A stretch of 64,000 nt of DNA from JAHJDO01 sp964437505 (lineage in GTDB: Bacteria > JAHJDO01): assembly GCA_964437505.1 (NCBI GenBank), contig CAYTGU010000002.1, positions 1 through 64,000 on the forward strand, in the 5' to 3' direction. Below, piece by piece: positions 45,291 to 52,851 of the stretch. Position numbers and translations under genes: made by a program. Each line of letters opens with the position of its first letter. Within the stretch, counting starts at the first letter, position 1. Under the pieces are notes generated by a model that saw nothing but the letters and a program-made list of their open reading frames with translations, did not search any database and was not told the DNA's origin.

Positions 45291-45337
45291 CTCCATCAAT
45301 ATAACATCTTGAGGCTCTGCAAGCAATGAATTAAAAA
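45291..45337 (-). promoter_or_regulatory. hslVU promoter, repeat copy D
   Basis: Fourth copy of the repeat. Minus strand TTGCTT (45326-45321), 17-nt spacer and TATATT (45303-45298) predict a transcript starting near 45291 with a 40-nt leader before hslV. As the only copy linked to intact hslVU it is probably the ancestral one. Confidence 0.7.
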
Positions 45338-45372
45338 ATTCTAAATGGATTTTCTAATTCGTCACTGCCTTT

Positions 45373-45437
45373 GTCATTGCGAACCAAAGGTGAAGCAATT
45401 TTAGAGATTGTTTCGTTGCTATGCTTCTCGCAATGAC
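45373..45437. repeat. 65-bp palindromic dispersed repeat
   Basis: Perfect 10-bp ends GTCATTGCGA/TCGCAATGAC enclose an imperfect hairpin with GAAGCAA...TTGTTTC inner arms. The 'GTCATTGCGA...GAAGCAA' type is a widely seen intergenic palindrome in several bacterial phyla (general knowledge). It sits between hslV and the toxin-antitoxin promoter, where it could also terminate or insulate transcription. Confidence 0.8.
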
Positions 45438-45450
45438 GATAGAAAAAATA

Positions 45451-45479
45451 TTGCTAGATACGTGCTTTGATGATATAAT
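45451..45479 (+). promoter_or_regulatory. Promoter of the addiction module at 45505
   Basis: TTGCTA (45451-45456), 17-nt spacer and consensus TATAAT (45474-45479), 25 nt before the antitoxin ATG, with AAAAGGAGG between. Confidence 0.7.
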
Positions 45480-45504
45480 TTTTTATTAAAAGGAGGGTAT
45501 TATT

Positions 45505-45732
45505 ATGACTTTACAAGCGAAGCAAATATTTAAAGAAGTTTTATTATTGCCGCCCGTCGAGCGAGCAGAATTAATCGAAAAGGTGTTTCATAGTTTTGAT
45601 TACTCCGGTAAGAATAATTTTGATGCCTTATGGGCTAAAGAAGCGGAAGCAAGAATTGACGCCTTTGAGGAAGGAGAATTAAAAGCTGTTTCCGCAAAAG
45701 AAGTATTCCAACGAATCGAAAAACTTCAATAA
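45505..45732 (+). CDS. Addiction-module antitoxin (TIGR02574-like)
   Basis: A 75-residue acidic, helical protein. The opening LQAKQIFKEVLLLPPVERAELIEKV (in two parts, about residues 3-27) and the ending KAVSAKEVFQRIEKL match the small antitoxin family usually paired with ParE/RelE toxins. It has a strong ribosome binding site and overlaps the toxin gene by 1 nt (TAATG). Confidence 0.87.
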   Translation: MTLQAKQIFKEVLLLPPVERAELIEKVFHSFDYSGKNNFDALWAKEAEARIDAFEEGELKAVSAKEVFQRIEKLQ

Positions 45733-46040
45733 TGCCGCCAAAAATTAAATTTTTTTCAGCTGCCGAGCAAGAACTTATAGAAACGGTAATTTATTACAAC
45801 TCTCAAAGCGAAGGTCTCGGTTTTGAATTTGCCGCTGAAGTAAAATACACTCTGGATAGAATCATCCAATACCCTCTTGCCTGGTACAAGCTTTCTGAGC
45901 GAACCCGCCGATGCAGAACAGACCGATTTCCTTACGGAATTATCTATCAGATAAGAAAAGACTGTATTATGATTATTGCCGTAATGCATTTACATAGAAA
46001 ACCTAAAACTTGGCAGGAAAGAATTAAAATTGCTAAGTGA
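45732..46040 (+). CDS. ParE/RelE-family toxin
   Basis: A 102-residue basic protein of the RelE/ParE fold: FFSAAEQELIETVIYYNSQ, the core FAAEVKYTLDRIIQYPLAW and the C-terminal RFPYGIIYQIRKD with MHLHRKPKTW. Whether it attacks gyrase (ParE) or mRNA (RelE) cannot be told. It is coupled to the antitoxin. This is the second toxin-antitoxin pair within 6 kb. Confidence 0.87.
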   Translation: MPPKIKFFSAAEQELIETVIYYNSQSEGLGFEFAAEVKYTLDRIIQYPLAWYKLSERTRRCRTDRFPYGIIYQIRKDCIMIIAVMHLHRKPKTWQERIKIAK

Positions 46041-46189
46041 ATCTTTTAATTCGTTATCTCTTTTGGAATTTTAGACAGTTTGAGGTATGGTAACATTGAA
46101 GTATTTGAAACATTTTGATCAAGAAAGTTGTTTAACATGGTAGAGATTCGATAGTTAATGTTAGACATACACAATATGGGAAAAATAGG

Positions 46190-46870
46190 ATGTCAGAGAT
46201 AAAGAAGATATGGAATAAGGGAGCTGCTGTATACGATGAACAGGTAAGGAACTTTCTTCCGTATCACAGATCACACGAGGTAATCGTTGACTTGCTCACT
46301 ACGACAAAAATGATGCGGATTCTCGATCTTGGATCGGGGACGGGTATTGTTTCTGAGAAGATTCTCAAAGCAATTCCTACAGTTTCGATAACATGTATTG
46401 ATTTCTCCGCCCGCATGATCGATGAGAGTAAACGTCGGTTAGCGCAATTTGAATCTCGCGTTGATTTTGTCTGTGCGGATTTTGCTGAATGGAATGTGAA
46501 ACAAAACTATGATGCTATAGTAACGTGCAATGCACTCATTTATATGGGAGTCAATGTGGGTAAAAGTTATTCAAAATTTGCAGACTGTTTGGCACCCGGC
46601 GGATTATTTCTGAATTCAACGATTGTAAAATATGAAGCGGACTTGCCGAAATTTATGGAAAAATTATTCTACTCAGGATCTCAGTCAAAAGAGTCAGCTG
46701 ATTTTGCACAAGGGCCTGGTAAAAGAATTTCTTCTCACTGTGGTGAGGATTCTCTTCTTGCGCCGTTGTCAATACAGGAGCATATCGATTCTATGACTAA
46801 TGCAGGACTAAAATCTATCTGCGTATGGCAATACCTGCTCCAAACTATAATTATGGGAGTGAAGACATGA
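46190..46870 (+). CDS. SAM-dependent methyltransferase
   Basis: A 226-residue class I methyltransferase. Motif I is ILDLGSGTGIVSEKIL (about residues 44-59), the acidic end of strand 2 is ITCIDFSARMID, and a motif II-like VCADFAEW and YDAIVTCNALIYMG follow. Target unknown. The last bases overlap the DUF1284-like gene by 4 nt (ATGA). The 149 nt upstream hold no clear promoter. Confidence 0.85.
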   Translation: MSEIKKIWNKGAAVYDEQVRNFLPYHRSHEVIVDLLTTTKMMRILDLGSGTGIVSEKILKAIPTVSITCIDFSARMIDESKRRLAQFESRVDFVCADFAEWNVKQNYDAIVTCNALIYMGVNVGKSYSKFADCLAPGGLFLNSTIVKYEADLPKFMEKLFYSGSQSKESADFAQGPGKRISSHCGEDSLLAPLSIQEHIDSMTNAGLKSICVWQYLLQTIIMGVKT

Positions 46871-47301
46871 GCAAAGTCAGGCTGAGACCGCACCACATCG
46901 TTCTTGTGCTTTTCTGGCGTTTTGGGACAGCGCCCGAACGCAATGATCCAAAATATGCAGCGCTATTTGAGCCTGAGTTTCCAATCCGTCTTGCCGATTT
47001 CGTCAGCCAGATTCCCGACGATGCTCTTGTCGAAGTGGTTTCGTCTAATGACGATCTTTGCAGCGCAACGAGGTGTCCGTACTTTGGGCTCTGCGAAGCA
47101 GGATACTACCGACAAGCTCAGGATATGATGATTGCGAAGGCTCCGGCAGATATACCGCCGAGCGTGATTGAGAAACTGCGTCATTCCGGTCCAGACGCAG
47201 AAGATGCCAAGGTCTGTCGGAATCTCGGAATTAAAATTGGAGTATCGTACAAACTAAGAGAATTGTATCCAACCAATGAATCGAGTGCGACTCTGAGTTA
47301 G
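46867..47301 (+). CDS. DUF1284-like cysteine-containing protein
   Basis: A 144-residue protein starting at an ATG that overlaps the methyltransferase stop and is preceded by GGGAGTGA. An in-frame ATG at 46825 is less likely. The N-terminal VRLRPHHIVLVLFWRF and the Cys cluster in DLCSATRCPYFGLCEAGY (about residues 60-80) resemble DUF1284, proposed to bind an iron-sulfur cluster. The gene is more GC-rich than its neighbours. A 9-bp-stem hairpin straddles the stop codon. Function is unknown. Confidence 0.68.
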   Translation: MSKVRLRPHHIVLVLFWRFGTAPERNDPKYAALFEPEFPIRLADFVSQIPDDALVEVVSSNDDLCSATRCPYFGLCEAGYYRQAQDMMIAKAPADIPPSVIEKLRHSGPDAEDAKVCRNLGIKIGVSYKLRELYPTNESSATLS

Positions 47302-47327
47302 CCGCGTTGCTTCGTTCTGCGGCTGAC
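47297..47327 (+). other. Stop-straddling hairpin (terminator or recombination remnant)
   Basis: GTTAGCCGC (47297-47305) pairs with GCGGCTGAC (47319-47327) with one wobble around a 13-nt loop. No T-run follows, so a rho-independent terminator is not supported. A second inverted repeat CGTTAA-AAA-TTAACG follows at about 47348-47362. Placement at the end of a GC-richer gene recalls cassette ends, but the fit to attC is poor. Confidence 0.4.
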
Positions 47328-47392
47328 CCGAAGCGACACATTCTAATCGTTAAAAATTAACGCATTCTTGCACATCAAATATTAAAAACCAC

Positions 47393-47419
47393 TTGCAAAT
47401 GATACTATCATGTTATACT
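47393..47419 (+). promoter_or_regulatory. Promoter of the rhlE-like gene
   Basis: TTGCAA (47393-47398) and TATACT (47414-47419) with 15 nt between; shifting the -35 to ACTTGC gives 17. An AGGAG lies about 13 nt before the ATG at 47448. Confidence 0.45.
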
Positions 47420-47447
47420 GCCTCAATTTAGGAGCGAAAATTAGATA

Positions 47448-48722
47448 ATGATGCTATTTAGAGAACTGGGAATTATTGAGCCTATTTTAGATGCTCTCAA
47501 AAAAGAAAATTATATTGAGCCTACATCAATACAAGTTAAATCCATTCCGCTCATTCTAAAAAGAAATGATGTATTAGGTAGCGCTCAAACTGGGACAGGT
47601 AAAACTGCTGCTTTTGCTATTCCAATCCTGCAGCACCTCTTTCTTGCCCGTCAGCAAAATAACAACTCGAGCAAAATTAAGTCGCTCATCGTAACTCCTA
47701 CACGCGAATTGGCGATTCAGATTGCAGAGAGCTTTACAACGTATGGAAAATTCACAGGAATTAAAAATACTGTCGTTTTCGGTGGTGTGAAGCAAGGTGC
47801 ACAAACGGATGCACTTCGCAAAGGGGTCGATATTCTCGTTGCAACACCTGGAAGGCTTCTGGACTTAATAGAGCAGGGTTTCATTAGATTGAATGCTATT
47901 GAATACTTTGTACTGGACGAAGCTGACCGGATGCTAGACATGGGTTTCATCAACGACATTCGAAAGATCATCGCCAAATTACCAGTGAAACGGCAGTCTT
48001 TGTTTTTTTCAGCGACAATGCCGAATAATATTGTAAAACTTTCAAGGAAAATTTTAAGAAATCCTATAAAAGTTGACGTAAGCCCCATTTCCTCTACTGC
48101 TGAAACTATAAAGCAATATCTGTATTATACCAATAGATTAAGCAAGAAAGATTTGCTGTGCCATATACTTCAGGAGCAAAAAATTGATCAGGTATTATTG
48201 TTTTCCAGAACAAAACACGGTGCTGACAAAATAGAGCGTTACCTAAAAAAACATAAGATTAAGTCAGCAGCTATACATGGTAATAAAGCCCAAAATCAAA
48301 GACAAAAAGTCCTGGCGCAATTTAAAGCCGGAGAAGTTAGAGTATTGGTGGCAACAGATATTGCCGCAAGAGGTATTGATATTGACAAACTAAAATATGT
48401 CATAAATTATGATATACCGAATATAGCCGAAACATATGTCCACAGGATAGGCAGGTCCGGTAGAGCAGGGGAGGAAGGTAATGCTATATCCCTTTGCGAA
48501 CCTGAAGAAAATGCTTATATAAAAGACATTGAAAAATTAATAGACCGGAAAATAGAACTTGTCAAAGAAAACCCTTATCCTCAAACAGAAAAACCAATGA
48601 CAGTAAAAGAAAAAAAGGAATGGGACAAAGAGAAACAACAAAGAAGACAAGAATATTTTTCCGGGAAGAATAAAAAACAAAATAGAACAAACTCATCAAG
48701 GTTTTCCAGACAATCCAAGTAA
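47448..48722 (+). CDS. rhlE: DEAD-box RNA helicase, RhlE type
   Basis: A 424-residue RNA helicase with all core motifs: Q-motif EPTSIQVKSIPLI, motif I AQTGTGKT, PTRELAIQ, GGVKQGAQ, DEADRM, SAT, ARGIDI and HRIGRSGRAG. The tail (about 375-424) is short, basic and disordered (KKEWDKEKQQRRQEYFSG), as in RhlE, with no DbpA domain. The stop overlaps the HI0933-family gene start by 1 nt. Confidence 0.93.
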   Translation: MMLFRELGIIEPILDALKKENYIEPTSIQVKSIPLILKRNDVLGSAQTGTGKTAAFAIPILQHLFLARQQNNNSSKIKSLIVTPTRELAIQIAESFTTYGKFTGIKNTVVFGGVKQGAQTDALRKGVDILVATPGRLLDLIEQGFIRLNAIEYFVLDEADRMLDMGFINDIRKIIAKLPVKRQSLFFSATMPNNIVKLSRKILRNPIKVDVSPISSTAETIKQYLYYTNRLSKKDLLCHILQEQKIDQVLLFSRTKHGADKIERYLKKHKIKSAAIHGNKAQNQRQKVLAQFKAGEVRVLVATDIAARGIDIDKLKYVINYDIPNIAETYVHRIGRSGRAGEEGNAISLCEPEENAYIKDIEKLIDRKIELVKENPYPQTEKPMTVKEKKEWDKEKQQRRQEYFSGKNKKQNRTNSSRFSRQSK

Positions 48723-49987
48723 TGTTACGAAATCAATATGACATTGTAATTATCGGCGCAGGACCGGCTGGTTTGATTGCGGCTATTGAGAGCTGTAAAT
48801 CCTCTGCAAAAATATTAATTCTTGAAAAAATGCATAACCCGGCACTGAAACTGAGAATTTCGGGAAAGGGACGGTGCAATATTACTAACAATGCTGTATT
48901 AGAGGATTTTATTTCGCATTTTGGCAAGAATGGAAGGTTCCTGAAGTTTGCTTTTGCAAAATTTTTTAATACAGACCTTATTGAATACTTTGAGAAGCTA
49001 GGTGTTCAGTTTAAGCTTGAACGAGGAGGGCGTTACTTTCCAGAAAATGATGATGCAGGGGAGATTGCAAACGCTTTGCTTAACAAAGTAAAATCGCTGA
49101 ATATTCCCATTTCTACTAATTCAGAAGTAATAAGTATTACAAAATCAAAGAATGAAAAATTCACTGTTACAATTAATAAGAATACTCAGCGCATTCAAAT
49201 AGAAGCGGACAAAGTTGTGCTTGCAACCGGAGGGAAATCATATCCCAAAACTGGTTCAACCGGAGCAGGATTCAAGCTAGCCTCTCAGCTTGGACATACA
49301 ATTACCCCTGTTTCCCCATCTCTTGTGCCTGTTGAAACTAAAGGCAGCACTGCAAAAAAACTTCAGGGATTAAGCTTAAAAAATGTAAAAGCGCAGGTAT
49401 GGTGCGGGAACAAGAAGGCTGATGAACGGTTTGGTGAAATGTTGTTTACTGATTTTGGCCTCTCTGGCCCAATAATTCTCTCTTTAAGCAAAACTATTGT
49501 AAAGCTCATTGATGATAAAGAGAAGGTGCTTATCTCCATAGATTTAAAGCCCGCACTCAACCACAAAATGATTGATCAAAGAATAATAAGGGAAATAAAT
49601 GAGCACAGCAGGCAAGGGTTTAAAAATCTATTGAAAAAGCTACTGCCGGGGAAACTAGTTCCTGTATTTATCGAGGAATTAAAAATTTCAGAGGAAAAAC
49701 AGATGAGCCAGATTAATTCTGAAGAACGTAAAAAACTGAGAATGCTGCTGAAAGAGTTTCAATTTGAAGTAACAGGTTACAGGTCATTTGATCATGCCAT
49801 TGTAACATCCGGAGGAATCTGCATAAAAGAGATCAATCCTCAAACAATGGAATCAAAACTTGTTAATGGCCTATATTTTGCAGGCGAAATTATTGACGTT
49901 GATGCTGATACAGGTGGATTTAATCTGCAGGCCGCTTTTTCAACTGGATGGATTGCAGGAAGAAATGTGTTTCATGCTCTAGGGTGA
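48722..49987 (+). CDS. HI0933/YhiN-family flavoprotein
   Basis: A 421-residue FAD protein of the BaiN/HI0933 group. The N-terminal dinucleotide motif is IIGAGPAGLIAAIE, followed by KMHNPALKLRISGKGRCNITN, the family hallmark. A second flavin contact ends the protein: GLYFAGEIIDVDADTGGFN. Reaction is poorly defined in the family. It is translationally coupled to the helicase gene and overlaps the convergent Xer gene by 16 nt. Confidence 0.93.
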   Translation: MLRNQYDIVIIGAGPAGLIAAIESCKSSAKILILEKMHNPALKLRISGKGRCNITNNAVLEDFISHFGKNGRFLKFAFAKFFNTDLIEYFEKLGVQFKLERGGRYFPENDDAGEIANALLNKVKSLNIPISTNSEVISITKSKNEKFTVTINKNTQRIQIEADKVVLATGGKSYPKTGSTGAGFKLASQLGHTITPVSPSLVPVETKGSTAKKLQGLSLKNVKAQVWCGNKKADERFGEMLFTDFGLSGPIILSLSKTIVKLIDDKEKVLISIDLKPALNHKMIDQRIIREINEHSRQGFKNLLKKLLPGKLVPVFIEELKISEEKQMSQINSEERKKLRMLLKEFQFEVTGYRSFDHAIVTSGGICIKEINPQTMESKLVNGLYFAGEIIDVDADTGGFNLQAAFSTGWIAGRNVFHALG

Positions 49988-50919
49988 GTTTTTTTATACG
50001 TTCTTTTCAGTTTTTCAGGTGTAAGGTGAGTGTATATTTGTGTTGTTGATAAACTTACATGCCCGAGCAGTTCCTGCACAGATCTGAGATCAGCGCCGGC
50101 ATCCAAAAGATGCGTTGCAAAACTGTGTCTGAAAGTATGGGGAGTAATTCCTAACGTTTTTGGGATTCCCACAATATGCTTACGCACAATTCTCTCAACA
50201 CTTCTTGAAGTAAGCCTGCCTCCCCATTTATCAAGAAATAATGCTTGTCTGTCCTCAATTATGCCGATATTTTTATTATTAAATAATGTGATTCTAACAG
50301 CAGAATATCTGTTTATTACATCCAGGGCTGTATCCCCAATAGGAACAATGCGTTCTTTGTTTCCTTTGCCCTTAACCTTTATAGTTCCACCGCCAAAATC
50401 TATGTCATAGATATTAAGACTGGTAAGTTCTCCAACTCTTATGCCTGTTGAATAGAGTGTTTCAAATATAGCTCTGTCTCTTATTCCTAATGCATTATTT
50501 TCGTCAGGTTTTTCTATCAACTTAATCATATTCTCTACAGTAAGAAATTCCGGCAATTTTTTATTGGTTTTCGGGGTAGAAACAGCCAGTGTTGGATTTG
50601 TTTTTTGATATCCTTCTCTTACAAGGAACTTAAAGAAAGACCTGATTGTAGCGAGTTTTCTTCCTATTGATTTATTTGAGTAGGCTTTGTTTTGTAAATG
50701 CGCCAGAAATTTTCTTATAGTTCTGTGTGTAATTTTCTCCAATTCTTCTTTATCTGATTTTAAGAATTCTAAGAATTGCTTAATGTCAGATGAGTAGGCT
50801 TTAACAGTATATTCTGACACATTGCGCTCAATTTCCAGATATGTAATAAATTCTTGAACATTTGTCCCGACAATGTCGGGATGTTTCGGATTTCGGATTT
50901 CGGATTTCGGATTTTCCAT
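49972..50919 (-). CDS. xerC: Xer-family tyrosine recombinase
   Basis: A 315-residue XerC/XerD-type recombinase for chromosome dimer resolution; with FtsK at 19834 it could form the dif system. An N-terminal SAM-like domain (about 20-105) precedes the catalytic domain with Arg161 (TGIRVGEL), Lys185, His261 and Arg264 (HTFRHSFATHLL), His287 (LLGHVSL) and nucleophile Tyr296. Residues 1-17 (MENPKSEIRNPKHPDIV) are not recombinase-like: they are translated from a tandem repeat and a palindrome at the 5' end. XerC versus XerD cannot be decided. It is last in a minus-strand operon, 1 nt after the preceding gene. Confidence 0.9.
   Translation of the reverse strand: MENPKSEIRNPKHPDIVGTNVQEFITYLEIERNVSEYTVKAYSSDIKQFLEFLKSDKEELEKITHRTIRKFLAHLQNKAYSNKSIGRKLATIRSFFKFLVREGYQKTNPTLAVSTPKTNKKLPEFLTVENMIKLIEKPDENNALGIRDRAIFETLYSTGIRVGELTSLNIYDIDFGGGTIKVKGKGNKERIVPIGDTALDVINRYSAVRITLFNNKNIGIIEDRQALFLDKWGGRLTSRSVERIVRKHIVGIPKTLGITPHTFRHSFATHLLDAGADLRSVQELLGHVSLSTTQIYTHLTPEKLKRTYKKTHPRA
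50865..50911 (-). repeat. Palindrome plus 4 x 7-bp tandem repeat at the xer 5' end
   Basis: TCCCGACA-A-TGTCGGGA (50865-50881) is a perfect palindrome. It is followed at 50884-50911 by four exact copies of TTTCGGA. Both lie inside the annotated coding region just after the ATG at 50919. The 7-bp unit is not a multiple of three, so a change in copy number would shift the frame. Confidence 0.9.
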
Positions 50920-50920
50920 C

Positions 50921-51394
50921 TTAGTGAGTATATGTCCTGATTTTTACTTTATCGGAATTTTTGATATAAAACACATCTGCTACTAATGCCATGGATTTCT
51001 TATATCCTATCCATTTTATCTTCATAGAAAACGTGTCAGTCTGCATATTTTCAGAAGCCAGTTTCCACCATCTCTCTATTTCTATAGTAGCTTTTGGAGA
51101 ATGATTTCTAACCAGATCCCTGAATATGGAATCAACAAAAATCTCTATAAATCCGATTTCTTTATCAGCCCGTGTTTTTAGAATATATTCACTGCTATCG
51201 TATAGTACGCGCGCAATTTTCTTATCAGCCTGTGTAGATCCGTGCCATCTTGGCATGCGCGAGATAACTATACTTGGATCCTTGTTTGTTCGCTCATGTA
51301 AGCCAATAGATATCTGTTCCTTCTGTTTGCAAAAAGCTGGATGCATTTCAAATAAGATTAGTGCAAGCAGTATTATAGTATTTAACGTTTTCAT
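50921..51394 (-). CDS. Small exported protein of unknown function
   Basis: Not recognised. A 157-residue protein with a signal peptide (about 1-22, cleavage near AFC/K), then a mixed alpha/beta region containing PRWHGSTQADKKIARVLYDS and a single long helix with IEIERWWKLASENM. The start overlaps the flavoprotein stop by 4 nt and the stop is 1 nt from the Xer gene, so it is part of the same transcript. The WYKxxSMAL-like ending (IGYKKSMALVADVFY) is notable but not diagnostic. Confidence 0.7.
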   Translation of the reverse strand: MKTLNTIILLALILFEMHPAFCKQKEQISIGLHERTNKDPSIVISRMPRWHGSTQADKKIARVLYDSSEYILKTRADKEIGFIEIFVDSIFRDLVRNHSPKATIEIERWWKLASENMQTDTFSMKIKWIGYKKSMALVADVFYIKNSDKVKIRTYTH

Positions 51395-52851
51395 AATTTC
51401 TCCTCGTGATATTCATCTTCAGTATTCACAGCCCAAATGTTGTGCTTTGCTTTGATATTATTAATGATATTTTCAACAGCCACAATTGCTGTAAGCATAG
51501 AATGGTCTTGATTATTATACCTATGCATACCGTTCCTGCCTATTAAAAACAGGTTTTCGAATTTATCGGTAAAGTTTCTGATTACATGAAATTGATCATA
51601 TGTACCAAAATAAGCCGGATAGGTCTTTGGCATTCGAATAACAACTTTATCAAGCACATCTTCTTTTTCTATGATATCAATTTTAGCTAATTCATCAATT
51701 GCGAATTTGGCAAAACTCTCATCAGACTTATTCCACAGTTCATCTCCTTCATTGCAAAAGTATTCTAATCCTATCCATACAGTATTTTCATCCTTAACCA
51801 TGTAAGGACTCCAGTTATTAAATATCTGAATCCTGCCAAGTTTCACATCTCTTTCCTGAATATAAATCCAGTTATCAGGAACAATATTATTGATGGTTTT
51901 TATTCTGGTTTTATTCTTTATTTTTAGCTTTCTCAGGAGTAGGCCAGCTGTTATAAAATCACGATATATCAATCCATGGGCTACATGGTGAACCTCTCGT
52001 GGCACATCATTCTGAAGAGATTGTATTAATTCTTTAACAGGCATTGTTGAGAAAAAATAATCTGCTGTTTTAGTTATCAGTTCATTAGTCGTCTTCTCTT
52101 TTACTTGAGCTTCCACTATCTTATTATCATGGCGCTTAAGGCCAATTACTTTATGCTTCAGATATATTTCTCCCCCTTTTTCTTTAATGATTCTGGCAAC
52201 TTGTTCCCACATCTGACCCGGACCCAGTTTAGGATACATAAATTGCCCAATCAGACTGGTCTCTGTATTTTTCTGCTTTTTCACAGCGTGAAGCAGTGCT
52301 TTACTAATAGACAAACCTTTTATTCTTTGCCTGCCCCATTCAGGTCTAATTCTATTACAAGGAATCCCCCAGACTTTTTCTGTATAATCTTTAAAGAATG
52401 TAAGATACAGCTCTTTGCCAAATCTGTTGATAAAAAAGTCTTCAAGAGATACTTCGTTTTTTATTGGAGAAAATCGTATTTTGATATAGCTCAGACCAAT
52501 CTTAGTAATTCGCATAAATCCAAGATTTAAAAAAGTATTGAGATTCAAAGAGACAGGGTAATCAAATAATTTTCGCAGGAAAAAGATTCTTGAAAGCCGT
52601 GTGCGTGTTAACATTTGCGAAGGAAGAATATTCTGCCACCACTGCATAACCCTATTAGACTTAGAGAAGAATCTGTGTCCTCCTATATCTATTCTATTGC
52701 CTTTATAATTTATTGTCTTGGAAATACCGCCAATATCTTCTGTCATCTCATAAATAACAGGTTTGATATTTGTTCTATTCAGCAGTTCGTAGGCTGCAGT
52801 TAGACCTGCGGGACCTGCTCCGATTATAATAGCTGTTTTTTGATCTGACAT
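51391..52851 (-). CDS. FAD-dependent protoporphyrinogen oxidase-like/UDP-sugar mutase-like protein
   Basis: A 486-residue NAD(P)/FAD-binding protein. The N-terminal Rossmann motif is AIIIGAGPAGLTAAYELL, followed by GGISKTINYKGNRIDIGGHRFFS, typical of the amine-oxidase/UDP-galactopyranose-mutase superfamily. The C-terminal flavin contact is NLFLIGRNGMHRYNNQDHS. Such proteins often accompany glycosyltransferases, as here. It overlaps the membrane glycosyltransferase gene by 28 nt. The precise reaction is unknown. Confidence 0.82.
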   Translation of the reverse strand: MSDQKTAIIIGAGPAGLTAAYELLNRTNIKPVIYEMTEDIGGISKTINYKGNRIDIGGHRFFSKSNRVMQWWQNILPSQMLTRTRLSRIFFLRKLFDYPVSLNLNTFLNLGFMRITKIGLSYIKIRFSPIKNEVSLEDFFINRFGKELYLTFFKDYTEKVWGIPCNRIRPEWGRQRIKGLSISKALLHAVKKQKNTETSLIGQFMYPKLGPGQMWEQVARIIKEKGGEIYLKHKVIGLKRHDNKIVEAQVKEKTTNELITKTADYFFSTMPVKELIQSLQNDVPREVHHVAHGLIYRDFITAGLLLRKLKIKNKTRIKTINNIVPDNWIYIQERDVKLGRIQIFNNWSPYMVKDENTVWIGLEYFCNEGDELWNKSDESFAKFAIDELAKIDIIEKEDVLDKVVIRMPKTYPAYFGTYDQFHVIRNFTDKFENLFLIGRNGMHRYNNQDHSMLTAIVAVENIINNIKAKHNIWAVNTEDEYHEEKL

